Assembly (NCBI RefSeq): GCF_015712165.1
Contig: NZ_JADPZX010000001.1
Span: 1,798,001-1,862,000, forward strand
Direction of reading: 5' to 3'
DNA from: Streptomyces spinoverrucosus
GTDB taxonomy: Bacteria > Actinomycetota > Actinomycetes > Streptomycetales > Streptomycetaceae
Length of the DNA: 64,000 nt
This document shows, piece by piece, positions 8,828-16,521 of this stretch. A program made the translations under genes and the position numbers. The number at the start of each line of letters is the position of its first letter. Positions within the stretch are counted from its first letter, which is position 1. A model generated the notes under the pieces. That model saw only the letters and a list, made by a program, of their open reading frames with translations. It made no database searches and was not told the origin of the DNA.

Positions 8828-9152
8828 ATGGACGGGGAAGAGCCGCGCCACGCCCTGGACCGCTCCGGGCAGGTCGACGTCGTACGGGAGAAGAACCGGG
8901 GAACGGCTCTACCGCCCCCGGCCCACCGACGGACACCGCCACTGTCTCGTCTGCCGCGGCTGCGGCTTCAGCACGGCGGTGGAGGCGGACGCAGTGGAAC
9001 GCTGGGCGGAGGACGTGGCCGAGAGCATGGGATTCGCCGAGGTCGAGCACACGGTGGAACTGAAGGGCGTCTGCGGCCGCGGTCGCGTCACCCCGACCGC
9101 GCAAGGCTCGACCGAGCAGCACGCCGAGCGGCGACTCACGCCCGGCCGGTGA
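8828..9152 (+). pseudogene. Truncated, frameshifted Fur/Zur-family repressor relic
   Basis: From the ATG at 8828, behind an AGGGAGG site, the frame gives MDGEEPRHALDRSGQVDVVREKN, resembling the Zur segment just after the winged helix (AGEVDVL...). One base later the +1 frame from 8901 reads ERLYRPRPTDGHRHCLVCRG and on through FSTAVEADAVERWAEDVAE, GFAEVEHTVELKGVCGRG to the TGA at 9150-9152. This is the Fur/Zur dimerisation domain, with the CxxC of HCLVCRGC intact but the second, C-terminal CxxC reduced to one Cys. The DNA-binding N-terminus is missing and one frameshift is present. It is therefore a decayed zur-like gene next to Zur-type target genes. Confidence 0.72.
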
Positions 9153-9242
9153 CGCACGGGGCAGGGCCTGGCGACCGGCCCGCCTCTGGGCAGGCCGGGA
9201 CAGAAGCACACGGGACCTCACGCGGCTGGCAGGCTACGGGGT

Positions 9243-9803
9243 GTGACAGCGCATGAGACTGTGCCCACTCCCATGGCCGCACAGATCAGCCGGGCCGAGG
9301 ATGCCACCGCGGCCGTCCGGCGAGAACTCACCGCATGCTGGGCGGCGGTCATCAACGCCGGAGGAGCCGTCGTACCCATGGACTGCCCACTCCCGCCGGT
9401 GACCGAGGCCGCGCTCCGGCCGGCGGTCGAGAGGATCACGCGTGGCCTCTCCCCGGACCGGAGCAGACTGCTCCTTGCGACCGTGGACGGCGCGCTCGCG
9501 GGCTGGCTGCTGCTGCGCCGCGAGGAGCACCCCCTTGTGGCGCACTGCGGCGTGGTGAACCACGTCCAGACGCACGTCCGCTTCCGTGGCCTGGGCGTGG
9601 GTGCCGCCCTCATGCGGCACGCGAGGGGTGTCGCGCGCGACGACATGGGTCTGGAACGGCTCCAGCTCGCCGTGCGGTCCGGTCTGGGGCTCGAGGAGTT
9701 CTACCGCAAGGCGGGCTGGACCGAGGTCGGCCGGTGGCCGGGCGCGCTGCGTGTGGCGCCCGGTGACGACCGGGACGAGATCCTGATGAGTCTGGTCCTG
9801 TGA
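9243..9803 (+). CDS. GNAT family N-acetyltransferase
   Basis: A 186-residue protein from the GTG at 9243. The acetyl-CoA pyrophosphate-binding motif is RFRGLGVGAALMRHA near residues 117-131 and the C-terminal strand-helix LEEFYRKAGWTEVGRWPGAL is typical of GNAT enzymes. It is probably cytoplasmic; the acceptor amine is unknown. It stands alone between the zur relic and the coiled-coil gene. The LLLATVDGALAGWLLL segment is the central beta-hairpin of the fold, not a membrane helix. Confidence 0.85.
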   Translation: MTAHETVPTPMAAQISRAEDATAAVRRELTACWAAVINAGGAVVPMDCPLPPVTEAALRPAVERITRGLSPDRSRLLLATVDGALAGWLLLRREEHPLVAHCGVVNHVQTHVRFRGLGVGAALMRHARGVARDDMGLERLQLAVRSGLGLEEFYRKAGWTEVGRWPGALRVAPGDDRDEILMSLVL

Positions 9804-9972
9804 AGCGGTTGTCTCCCCTGCGGGCTCATGTCCCGACGGGAGCACGGACTCCGCCGGTCGCAGACCGACGCCGTGCAAGTGGCCCCGGGGCTCCGGTTCG
9901 CGGAGATAACCTGGCGGCCAGGACGGCATCGGGGCGCCGATCGGCCCCGCCGAGGGTTCACGAGGGGGCATC

Positions 9973-10968
9973 GTGCGCGACGGCAGGCAGGAAATCGCGG
10001 ACGCGTTGGCGGACTCCGGGCGCACCGAGCGGGAGTTGGCCCTCGACGTGCTGGGGTGCGCCGTCCGGTGGGCCGCCGACACGCTCGGCCGACACGACCG
10101 TGCGTCCGACGGCGGCACGTCGGCCGAAGCCGACGGGGCCGAAGCCCTGGCGGCCCTGTACGCGCTGTACGACGCGCTGGCGGACGCCCGTGGCCTGGGC
10201 GAGGCGCTGCCCGGGCTGTTGGAGGCGGCTCGGCCGGGGGAACGGATGGGCGGGGCCACCCGGGACCTGATGGCTGAACTCACCGCGGTCGCCGAGCGGG
10301 TGGCGTCGGAACGCGCGGCTCTCCAAGAGCTCGCGGACCGGGAGGAGGAGCTGCGCCGCCGCCTGGCGGAGCACGAGAAGCTGCGGCAGGAGGCCGACGA
10401 ACTGCGGCGGCTGGAGCAGCTGGTGGAGGAGCTGGACGACCTGCGGGCGCAGCATGAGGTCATCGACACACGGCTGCGGGAGCTGCGCGACCAGGACCCC
10501 GAGGCGGTCGACCGGGAGTTGCGCACGGGGGCCGACGCCCTGCTGCGGATCACCGAGCAGCAGCTCGCCGTGCTGGCGCCGCGGACGCGGCAGGCCCTGG
10601 AGCGGGCCGCGGCGGCGCAGAGAGCGCTGGCGGCCGCGGAGCAGGAGCTGAGTGAGGGCTCCCGCGAACTCGCCGGCTGCCAGGAGCGGCTGGAGCGCAT
10701 CCAGACGGAACAGGGCCCGGTGTTCGCGTCCCTGGCCCGGCACGGCCGCGCCGACCGGGAGCTGGCGCAGGCTCTGCGCGAGGCCGCCGGCGACGACAGC
10801 GGCAGCCGTGTACCGGAGCAGGGCCTCACTCTCGAAGAGGTGCAGATCCTCTGCCAGACCGTCGAGGAGCGGCTCGCCGACGCCGACCGCACGCTCAGCC
10901 GCGTGCTGGCCCAACGCCTGGACGACGAGCAGGACGGCAGGACGAGAATCACCCGCCCTCAGCCCTGA
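9973..10968 (+). CDS. Coiled-coil protein convergent with the conflict island
   Basis: A 331-residue protein from GTG 9973. Residues about 95-250 are almost unbroken heptad-rich helix (EELRRRLAEHEKLRQEADE, LRRLEQLVEELDDLRAQHE and similar), so a long coiled coil is likely. No catalytic motif, signal peptide or membrane helix is visible. The N-terminal 90 residues are helical and alanine-rich. It is transcribed toward the AAA ATPase gene, the two stops being only 54 bases apart. The neighbouring island encodes another coiled-coil protein and two multidomain ATPases, so it may be an additional scaffold component, but orientation alone does not prove this. The function is unknown. Confidence 0.7.
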   Translation: MRDGRQEIADALADSGRTERELALDVLGCAVRWAADTLGRHDRASDGGTSAEADGAEALAALYALYDALADARGLGEALPGLLEAARPGERMGGATRDLMAELTAVAERVASERAALQELADREEELRRRLAEHEKLRQEADELRRLEQLVEELDDLRAQHEVIDTRLRELRDQDPEAVDRELRTGADALLRITEQQLAVLAPRTRQALERAAAAQRALAAAEQELSEGSRELAGCQERLERIQTEQGPVFASLARHGRADRELAQALREAAGDDSGSRVPEQGLTLEEVQILCQTVEERLADADRTLSRVLAQRLDDEQDGRTRITRPQP

Positions 10969-11022
10969 CCGTCCGGGCCGATGCTCGGCCGATGGCCGCC
11001 ATCCCTCGTTCCTGGCGCGTCC

Positions 11023-12894
11023 TCAACCGGTTGACGAGTCGTTCCGATGCCCCGAGGGCCCCCTTGAGGCCCACATGCCGGTCGAGTTCGGCCGCCGTAC
11101 GGTGAGGTCGGGCGCCTGTCCGTGCAGGTGGTCCTGGTACTCCTGCGGGATGTCGTCGACGGTGACGGGCTGTTCCACCTGCCGTCCGACGCGGACGGCC
11201 CACCGGGTGCGGATCGCGTCGGCGAGGGTGCGCATCTCCCGGGCGTTGCCGAAGGTCTCGTCCCGGGAGCGGTGCATGCCCTCCACGATCCGCCCCAGCG
11301 CCTGTGCCGTCTCGTCCGAGGGGCGCAGGCCGTGCTCGGCCAGGCGGCGCAGCAGGATGGTGTTCAGCAGGCCGGGATCGTAGTCGCGGAACTCGACGAT
11401 GTTCGTCAGCGGGAACCGGCTCCTCAGGCCGGGGTTCGCGTCGAGGAACTCCCTCATCTTGTCCGGGTATCCGGCCACGATGACCACCAGTCGGCCGCGG
11501 TCGTCCTCCATCCGCTTGAGCAGCGCCTGGATGGCGTCGCTGCCGAAGCCTTCGCGCTGGTCGCTGAGCGTGTACGCCTCGTCGATGAACAGCACACCGT
11601 CGAGCGCCTGGTCCACCACCGCGTCGGTCCGTCCGGCGGTCTGCCCGACGTAACCGGCGACCAGGTCATTGACCTTCGCCTCCCGGCAGTGGCCCCGGCT
11701 CAGTACACCGAGGTCCCGGTAGATTTCGCCGACCAGTCGGGCCACGGTCGTCTTCCCGGTCCCGGGGTTGCCGGTGAACACCAGGTGCCGGGCGGGCGGT
11801 TCAGCCTCCGCGGCCAGCCCGCGCACGCCGAGTTCCTCGGCCGCCTCCATTTCGGCCCGCATGTCCTCGAAACGGCGCACCAGCGCCTCCATGCCGGGCA
11901 TCGCGGCGAGTCGGTCCCAAGGTGTCCGTTCGTCGGACGGGGCCGCGCCCAACCACGGCCGGACCGAGTGGCGGCCGAGCGGCTCCTCGGCCGCCGACAG
12001 CTGTTCGAGGCGCCCGTGCCAGACACGGGCGGTCTCGGGCTGGCCGGCCATTCCCCGGACCACCCGATCCAGGTCCTGCCACGCGACCCGAAGTCCGCTG
12101 CGCAGCCGCACCGAGTGCACCAGCCGCTCCAGTTCCGCCGCCTGCGGAAGCCCGACCCGGAAGGTGCCCCCGCGGGTGGGCTCGTCCCGGCGTTCGTTCA
12201 CAAAGCTCTCCAGCTGCGGATAGCGCCCGAGCCCCCGCAGGAACTCGGCCACACTGTTCAGGGAGGCCCTGCGGAACACGAGGATCCACTGGTTCCCCGC
12301 GACGGCGTCGGCCGCCCATTCGGCCATGGCTCCGGCGAGTTGCCGCGGGGCCTCGTTGAGGAGCAGGAACTCGTCCGCGTGCGGGAAGACCACGGCCGTA
12401 CGGTGTCCCGAGCCGCGCAGATGGGCGGCCAGGGTCATCACCGCGAACGAATCGGCGATCCCGGACGCCGGTGCGGCACGGGGTGTCGCGCCCTCGTCCG
12501 CGGCGGGTTCCGCCCGGGACGGGGGCGCGGAACCCAGCAGCTGCGTTCCGCCGAGGGGCCCCTGAAGGCTTGCGTGCTCCATCAGGCGCGGCCCACGTCG
12601 GCCGGCCGGTCCCTCCCTGCGGCGGACCGGCCGGCGGGACAGGTCCCACGAAGCCCGGTCCAGGAAATAGACCGGGTGGTGCAGGGTGCTGAAGACGATC
12701 CGCTCGAATCCCGCAGAACGCAGCATGCGCCACAGTGCCTGCTCCATGACGCACACCTGGGCGGCGCTGTCGACGAACACGTCGCCGACACCGGGCCCGT
12801 ACAGGACGGTGAAGGGTTCGCCGGTGCGGACGGCCGCGGGGTCCAGCCGCTCGGTCCCCGGCGGACGGCTCCCGTGCTTGCTGGTGCTGATCAC
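11023..12894 (-). CDS. Tandem AAA-type ATPase (CbbX/SpoVK-like second module)
   Basis: Taken from the GTG at 12894, whose GTGA overlaps the stop of the upstream coiled-coil gene; 623 residues. The C-terminal half is a CbbX/CfxQ/EccA-like AAA+ module: Walker A GNPGTGKTT near residue 376, pore-region GYVGQTAG, Walker B VLFIDEAYTL near 434, sensor-type VVIVAGYPDKM, and arginine-rich NPGLRSRF. The N-terminal half looks like a second, degenerate AAA module (LYGPGVGDVFVD, VVFPHADEFLLLNEAP) lacking a P-loop Lys. CbbX-type ATPases remodel protein complexes. As the last gene of a run of overlapping genes it probably remodels or disassembles other island products; this is inference. Confidence 0.87.
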   Translation of the reverse strand: MISTSKHGSRPPGTERLDPAAVRTGEPFTVLYGPGVGDVFVDSAAQVCVMEQALWRMLRSAGFERIVFSTLHHPVYFLDRASWDLSRRPVRRREGPAGRRGPRLMEHASLQGPLGGTQLLGSAPPSRAEPAADEGATPRAAPASGIADSFAVMTLAAHLRGSGHRTAVVFPHADEFLLLNEAPRQLAGAMAEWAADAVAGNQWILVFRRASLNSVAEFLRGLGRYPQLESFVNERRDEPTRGGTFRVGLPQAAELERLVHSVRLRSGLRVAWQDLDRVVRGMAGQPETARVWHGRLEQLSAAEEPLGRHSVRPWLGAAPSDERTPWDRLAAMPGMEALVRRFEDMRAEMEAAEELGVRGLAAEAEPPARHLVFTGNPGTGKTTVARLVGEIYRDLGVLSRGHCREAKVNDLVAGYVGQTAGRTDAVVDQALDGVLFIDEAYTLSDQREGFGSDAIQALLKRMEDDRGRLVVIVAGYPDKMREFLDANPGLRSRFPLTNIVEFRDYDPGLLNTILLRRLAEHGLRPSDETAQALGRIVEGMHRSRDETFGNAREMRTLADAIRTRWAVRVGRQVEQPVTVDDIPQEYQDHLHGQAPDLTVRRPNSTGMWASRGPSGHRNDSSTG

Positions 12895-14264
12895 GCGCCG
12901 GGGCCCTCCCGGCCTGCCGGCCGCTCGCCGGGACGGACGGTCCCCGGGACCGCGGAGCCGGTATCGACCGTCGGCGCCGCCGCGTCCAGTCCGACGGGCA
13001 CGCCCTGCTCCCGCAGCGCCCGGTACACCGAGTCGGCCCGGCTGCGCAGTTCGGCCTCGGAGGTGACGTCGTGGTCGTGCGACACCACGCGGATCACGCA
13101 CTGGTCCGAGTCCTTGCCGGCCTGCTCGATCTCGACCGTGATCTCGTTGCCGCTGACCTCGTGGCGGAGCAGGGCCCGGAACTTCGCGCGCACGTCACCG
13201 CCGTCGTATCCGGACTCCTCCTCGACGAGGTCGTAGGAGGCGATCTCGGCGAGTGTGCCGGCGACGACGTCGGCCAGGTTCACCCGCATCTGCGAGGTGA
13301 GCTGGCGCATCCCGGCCCGCTCCACGGTCTCGCCCAGGCCGCGCTCCAGCCGGGGCGCCTCCTCGTCGCGCAGGGCGCGCAGGTCGTCCACGCCGGTCTG
13401 CGGGTCACGGGCCCGGGTGAGCGCGTCCGCGGTGTCCTGCCGTACCCGGTCGTACTCGCCCTCGGACCAGTACACGACGTCCAGCGTGTATCCGGCGACC
13501 TGCTCGCGGTCCGGTCCGACCACCGGACGCTGCCGGTTCTGCTCGGCCAGGGTCTCCACCTGCACGAGGGCGTCGATCGCCTCCTGCTGGGCGAGGCAGC
13601 GCTCCAACTCCCGCTGCTCGATGTCCACCCGTAGCTCGCTCAGCTCGTGGAAGGTCTCCTGCGCCACGGCCAGGGCGGCGTCGAAGCGGCCGTCCGCGGC
13701 GGTCTCCTCGGCCGTGGCGATCCGGCGGCGCAGCCTGTCCAGCCGGCCGGGCGCGTACCGGTCGTGGGGCAGCTCGCCGTCGATGAGGTCCGCCATGGTG
13801 CGGGCGTCGGCCAGCCAGGTGCGCACGGTGTCCTCGGCGCGCGCCCGGTCTTCCTTGAACGCTTCCACCTCCTGGGCGAGCCGGGTCGTCTCGGCCCGCT
13901 GGGCGGCGATGGCGCGCTCGGTCTCCTTCTGCTGCTGCTGAAGTCGGCGGCGGGTGTCCTGCTCGATCCGGCCGGTGGTCTCCCGCAGGTCCTGGTGCAG
14001 GCGGTCGGCCTGTTCGCGCAGCCTGCGGGTGGTGTCGGCCTCCAGCCGGCGGGTCCGGTCGCTCAGCGTGTCGACCGCCTCCTGCTGGCGGCGCTGCCGC
14101 GCCTCCACCGTGGAGAAGGCCCGGTCGACATCGGCCCGGGTCTGGGCCCGCACGTCGGCGAACAGCCGTGGGATGTCCCGCCTGACCTCCCGCAGCTGCC
14201 GCGCCTTGCGCTGCAGGCTGTACCACTCCGACTCGTCGATGAAGATGCGTTTCCTGCCGCTCAT
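12891..14264 (-). CDS. Coiled-coil protein of the conflict island
   Basis: A 457-residue protein from ATG 14264 (MSGRKRIFIDESEWYSLQ), where ATGA overlaps the radical SAM stop. Residues about 30-240 are a long Arg/Gln/Glu-rich coiled coil. The C-terminal third (about 260-430) looks like a folded alpha/beta domain, including VAGYTLDVVYWSEGEY, and FRALLRHEVSGNEITVEIEQ followed by CVIRVVSHDHD. It ends in a Pro/Gly-rich tail. I recognise no named family. Similar architectures occur beside vWA and Hsp70-like genes in actinobacterial operons, where they are hypothetical. Scaffold or substrate of the neighbouring ATPases is a fair guess only. Confidence 0.78.
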   Translation of the reverse strand: MSGRKRIFIDESEWYSLQRKARQLREVRRDIPRLFADVRAQTRADVDRAFSTVEARQRRQQEAVDTLSDRTRRLEADTTRRLREQADRLHQDLRETTGRIEQDTRRRLQQQQKETERAIAAQRAETTRLAQEVEAFKEDRARAEDTVRTWLADARTMADLIDGELPHDRYAPGRLDRLRRRIATAEETAADGRFDAALAVAQETFHELSELRVDIEQRELERCLAQQEAIDALVQVETLAEQNRQRPVVGPDREQVAGYTLDVVYWSEGEYDRVRQDTADALTRARDPQTGVDDLRALRDEEAPRLERGLGETVERAGMRQLTSQMRVNLADVVAGTLAEIASYDLVEEESGYDGGDVRAKFRALLRHEVSGNEITVEIEQAGKDSDQCVIRVVSHDHDVTSEAELRSRADSVYRALREQGVPVGLDAAAPTVDTGSAVPGTVRPGERPAGREGPGA

Positions 14265-14935
14265 GACCGCCCTTCCTCTCCTGGACCGGGGCTGCTGGGG
14301 TCCGCTGCCGACATCCGGGTGCGAACCGTGTCGACCGCGGTTTCGAACACTGTGGGGAGCCCTTTCGGCGCCACGCCGATGAGCAGGGTCTGCGGGCCGT
14401 CGACGGCGATCTCCGCGTCGCGGGCCCGGTGTGCGAAGTCGTATCCGCTGTCCGCCAGCCGCCGGGTGAGGTGGTGGATCCGCTGGTTGGTGCTGCCGCG
14501 CAGTCCGCGCCCGTCGTTGAGACCGGCCACGTACAGGCCGTCGATCAGCACATCGACGACCGCGAGCAAGTCCGGTACGCCCTCCGACGGGGGCCGGTCC
14601 CGCAGCCGTTCCAGCCGATGGCCGGTGAAGCAGATCACGGAGACGTCCCGGATCTCGCGCGCCCGCCGGACCAGTAGGGCCAGTCCGGCCGCCTGCTGCA
14701 TCGGCTCGCCTCCCGACAGGGTCAGACCGGTGACCCGGGGATCGGCGAGCAACTCGGCGGCCAGGTCCTCGGGGTGGGCCTGCCGCGCGGGACGGTCGGG
14801 AATCCACTCCGGGGCGACGCACCCGGCGCAGTGGAACGGGCATCCCTGCACCCACACCACCGACCGGAGGCCGGGCCCGAGCGCCCGCGTGCCGACATGT
14901 GTGGCCGCCACATTGAGCAGCGGCTCGGCAGCCAT
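14261..14935 (-). CDS. Radical SAM / 4Fe-4S single-cluster protein (NrdG-like)
   Basis: A 224-residue protein from ATG 14935. The cluster motif is GCPFHCAGC (Cys32, Cys36, Cys39: CX3CX2C) and the SAM-binding GGEP motif is LTLSGGEPM near residue 75. Size and order match the activase branch typified by the anaerobic ribonucleotide-reductase activating protein NrdG, but no NrdD-like reductase lies nearby. In this setting the enzyme more likely modifies or radical-activates another island protein. Its start shares one base with the stop of the vWA gene (TGATG) and its stop overlaps the coiled-coil start (ATGA), so it is firmly part of the operon. Confidence 0.87.
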   Translation of the reverse strand: MAAEPLLNVAATHVGTRALGPGLRSVVWVQGCPFHCAGCVAPEWIPDRPARQAHPEDLAAELLADPRVTGLTLSGGEPMQQAAGLALLVRRAREIRDVSVICFTGHRLERLRDRPPSEGVPDLLAVVDVLIDGLYVAGLNDGRGLRGSTNQRIHHLTRRLADSGYDFAHRARDAEIAVDGPQTLLIGVAPKGLPTVFETAVDTVRTRMSAADPSSPGPGEEGRS

Positions 14936-16521
14936 CAGGGCCGCCCGGTACCCGGCGCGACGGCCTGGGCCCCGGAGCCGGAGCCGGCCGCCGACTCGGG
15001 CGGCAGATAGGTGAAGGACAGGCCGCCGACCACGACGTGGGCGCCCGGCTCGCAGGTCACCTCGTTCGGCCGTCCGGACGCGCCGGCCGGTGTGTAGCGG
15101 ATCAGCAGATCGACCCGGGACCCCTCGGGCGTCCTGCGACGCCGGCCGTGCACCGTGCCCCGCCCGCCCTCGCGCAGGCTGAAGTTCACCCGCCTCCCGG
15201 ACAACGCGATCCGCTCCGGGATCGCCTCGACGAACACGGGAACGGCCGTCAGCACCCCCCGCAGCCGAGGCCGGTTGACATGCAGCCACCACAGCGACCC
15301 GGCTGCCAGGACCGCCGCCAGCGCCGCGCACACGGCCGGCAGGAAGTACACCGAGCCGACCTCGGCCCGCACCGCCAGGGCATCGCCGGTGACCCCGACC
15401 CGGTCCGGGACCTTCAGGTCCACGTCGGGGGCGAGCGCCCGCTGCCACGGGGAGGTCACCTGGCCGGACACCCGCAAGGTGGCCCCGCCGTCCTCGGTCC
15501 TGCGGTACGGCAGTCCGCCCGCCTGCGGACCTCCGTCGAGTCGGACGGCGTACTCGCGGGACTCGCCCGGTTTCAGGGTCAGTTGCTTCGGCACTCCGGT
15601 CACCCGCAGCGGGACTCCGTCCACGGAGACCCGCATGTCGCTCACCGTGAGCGGCACGTGCCGGGTGGCCGACCGGAACGTGACGGAGGCCGTGGCGGAG
15701 CCGTCGGTGAGGTCGCGGGCGCCGGTGCCCGTCCAGGAGGCCGTGACGCCCTTGCCGTTGTCCTCGGCGAGCAGCAGCGCCGCCGACCGGGCGCGGGTGT
15801 TGTCCCCGGCCCGCCGCAGATAGCCGCTGAGGTCCTCGATGCTCTCCGGGCGCAGCACGAGCGAGTTCTCGACGACATCGCCGAGCAGGTCCGCGCCGGT
15901 CGCGCCGCTGCCCAGCGGCAGCGCGTACCCGGCGAGTTCGGTGCGCTTGCCGAGGGCGTCGGCCCGCTCCCGCAGGTCGTCCCAGGACGCCCCGGACGCC
16001 TTGGGGTAGTCGCTCCCGCGCGGTGGCTCGTGTTTGCCGTCGGTCAGCATGACGACGGAGGCGATGTCCCCGGCGTCCGCCCGTTCGAGTTCGCGCAGGG
16101 CCCGGTCCAGGGCGGACCCGATGTCGGTCCCGCCGGTCGGGTTGGGTGCCTTGGGCAGCGAGGAGACGATCTTCCCCGGGTTCCCGGCGGATCCGATGTA
16201 GCGCACGTCGGGGCGGTCGTCGAAGGTGATGAGGGCGACATGGTCGGTGTCGGACAGCCCGTCCAGAAAGACGCCCAGGGTGGAGCGCACGGTGCCGTAG
16301 CGGCCGTCGGCCGCCATCGACCCGGACGTGTCCACCAGGACGACGTAGTCGACGGGTTGGTCGGCCACACCGAGTTCCTCGTAGATCCCGTCCCGGGTCG
16401 GCGTCTCGGCGGCCGTCGCGGGGACGGTGGCCGCCGACAGAACGGCCAGCAGGGCGGCGGCGACGGCGGCCCCGCGCCGCAGTACGGTCACCGCGCACGG
16501 TGGCCAGGCGGTTCGCTTCAC
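14935..16521 (-). CDS. Membrane-anchored vWA-domain protein
   Basis: A 528-residue protein from GTG 16521, overlapping the Hsp70-like stop (GTGA). An N-terminal signal sequence (RRGAAVAAALLAVLSAATVP) ends near ATAAETP. A von Willebrand A domain follows with a complete MIDAS: DTSGSM at residues 64-69, the Thr of TGGTDIGSAL and the Asp of LTDGKHE. A beta-rich region leads to a transmembrane helix near 410-432 (VYFLPAVCAALAAVLAAG) and a cytoplasmic-side beta domain (LIRYTPAG, VVVGGLSFTYLPPE). The vWA domain would face outside or the periplasm-like space. vWA proteins pair with AAA ATPases in MoxR-type and conflict systems, both features present here. Confidence 0.88.
   Translation of the reverse strand: MKRTAWPPCAVTVLRRGAAVAAALLAVLSAATVPATAAETPTRDGIYEELGVADQPVDYVVLVDTSGSMAADGRYGTVRSTLGVFLDGLSDTDHVALITFDDRPDVRYIGSAGNPGKIVSSLPKAPNPTGGTDIGSALDRALRELERADAGDIASVVMLTDGKHEPPRGSDYPKASGASWDDLRERADALGKRTELAGYALPLGSGATGADLLGDVVENSLVLRPESIEDLSGYLRRAGDNTRARSAALLLAEDNGKGVTASWTGTGARDLTDGSATASVTFRSATRHVPLTVSDMRVSVDGVPLRVTGVPKQLTLKPGESREYAVRLDGGPQAGGLPYRRTEDGGATLRVSGQVTSPWQRALAPDVDLKVPDRVGVTGDALAVRAEVGSVYFLPAVCAALAAVLAAGSLWWLHVNRPRLRGVLTAVPVFVEAIPERIALSGRRVNFSLREGGRGTVHGRRRRTPEGSRVDLLIRYTPAGASGRPNEVTCEPGAHVVVGGLSFTYLPPESAAGSGSGAQAVAPGTGRP

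Noticed and set aside
14261..14935. Anaerobic ribonucleotide reductase activase (nrdG)
   Set aside because: The motif fits but there is no nrdD, and the gene is locked into the conflict operon, so the name would mislead.
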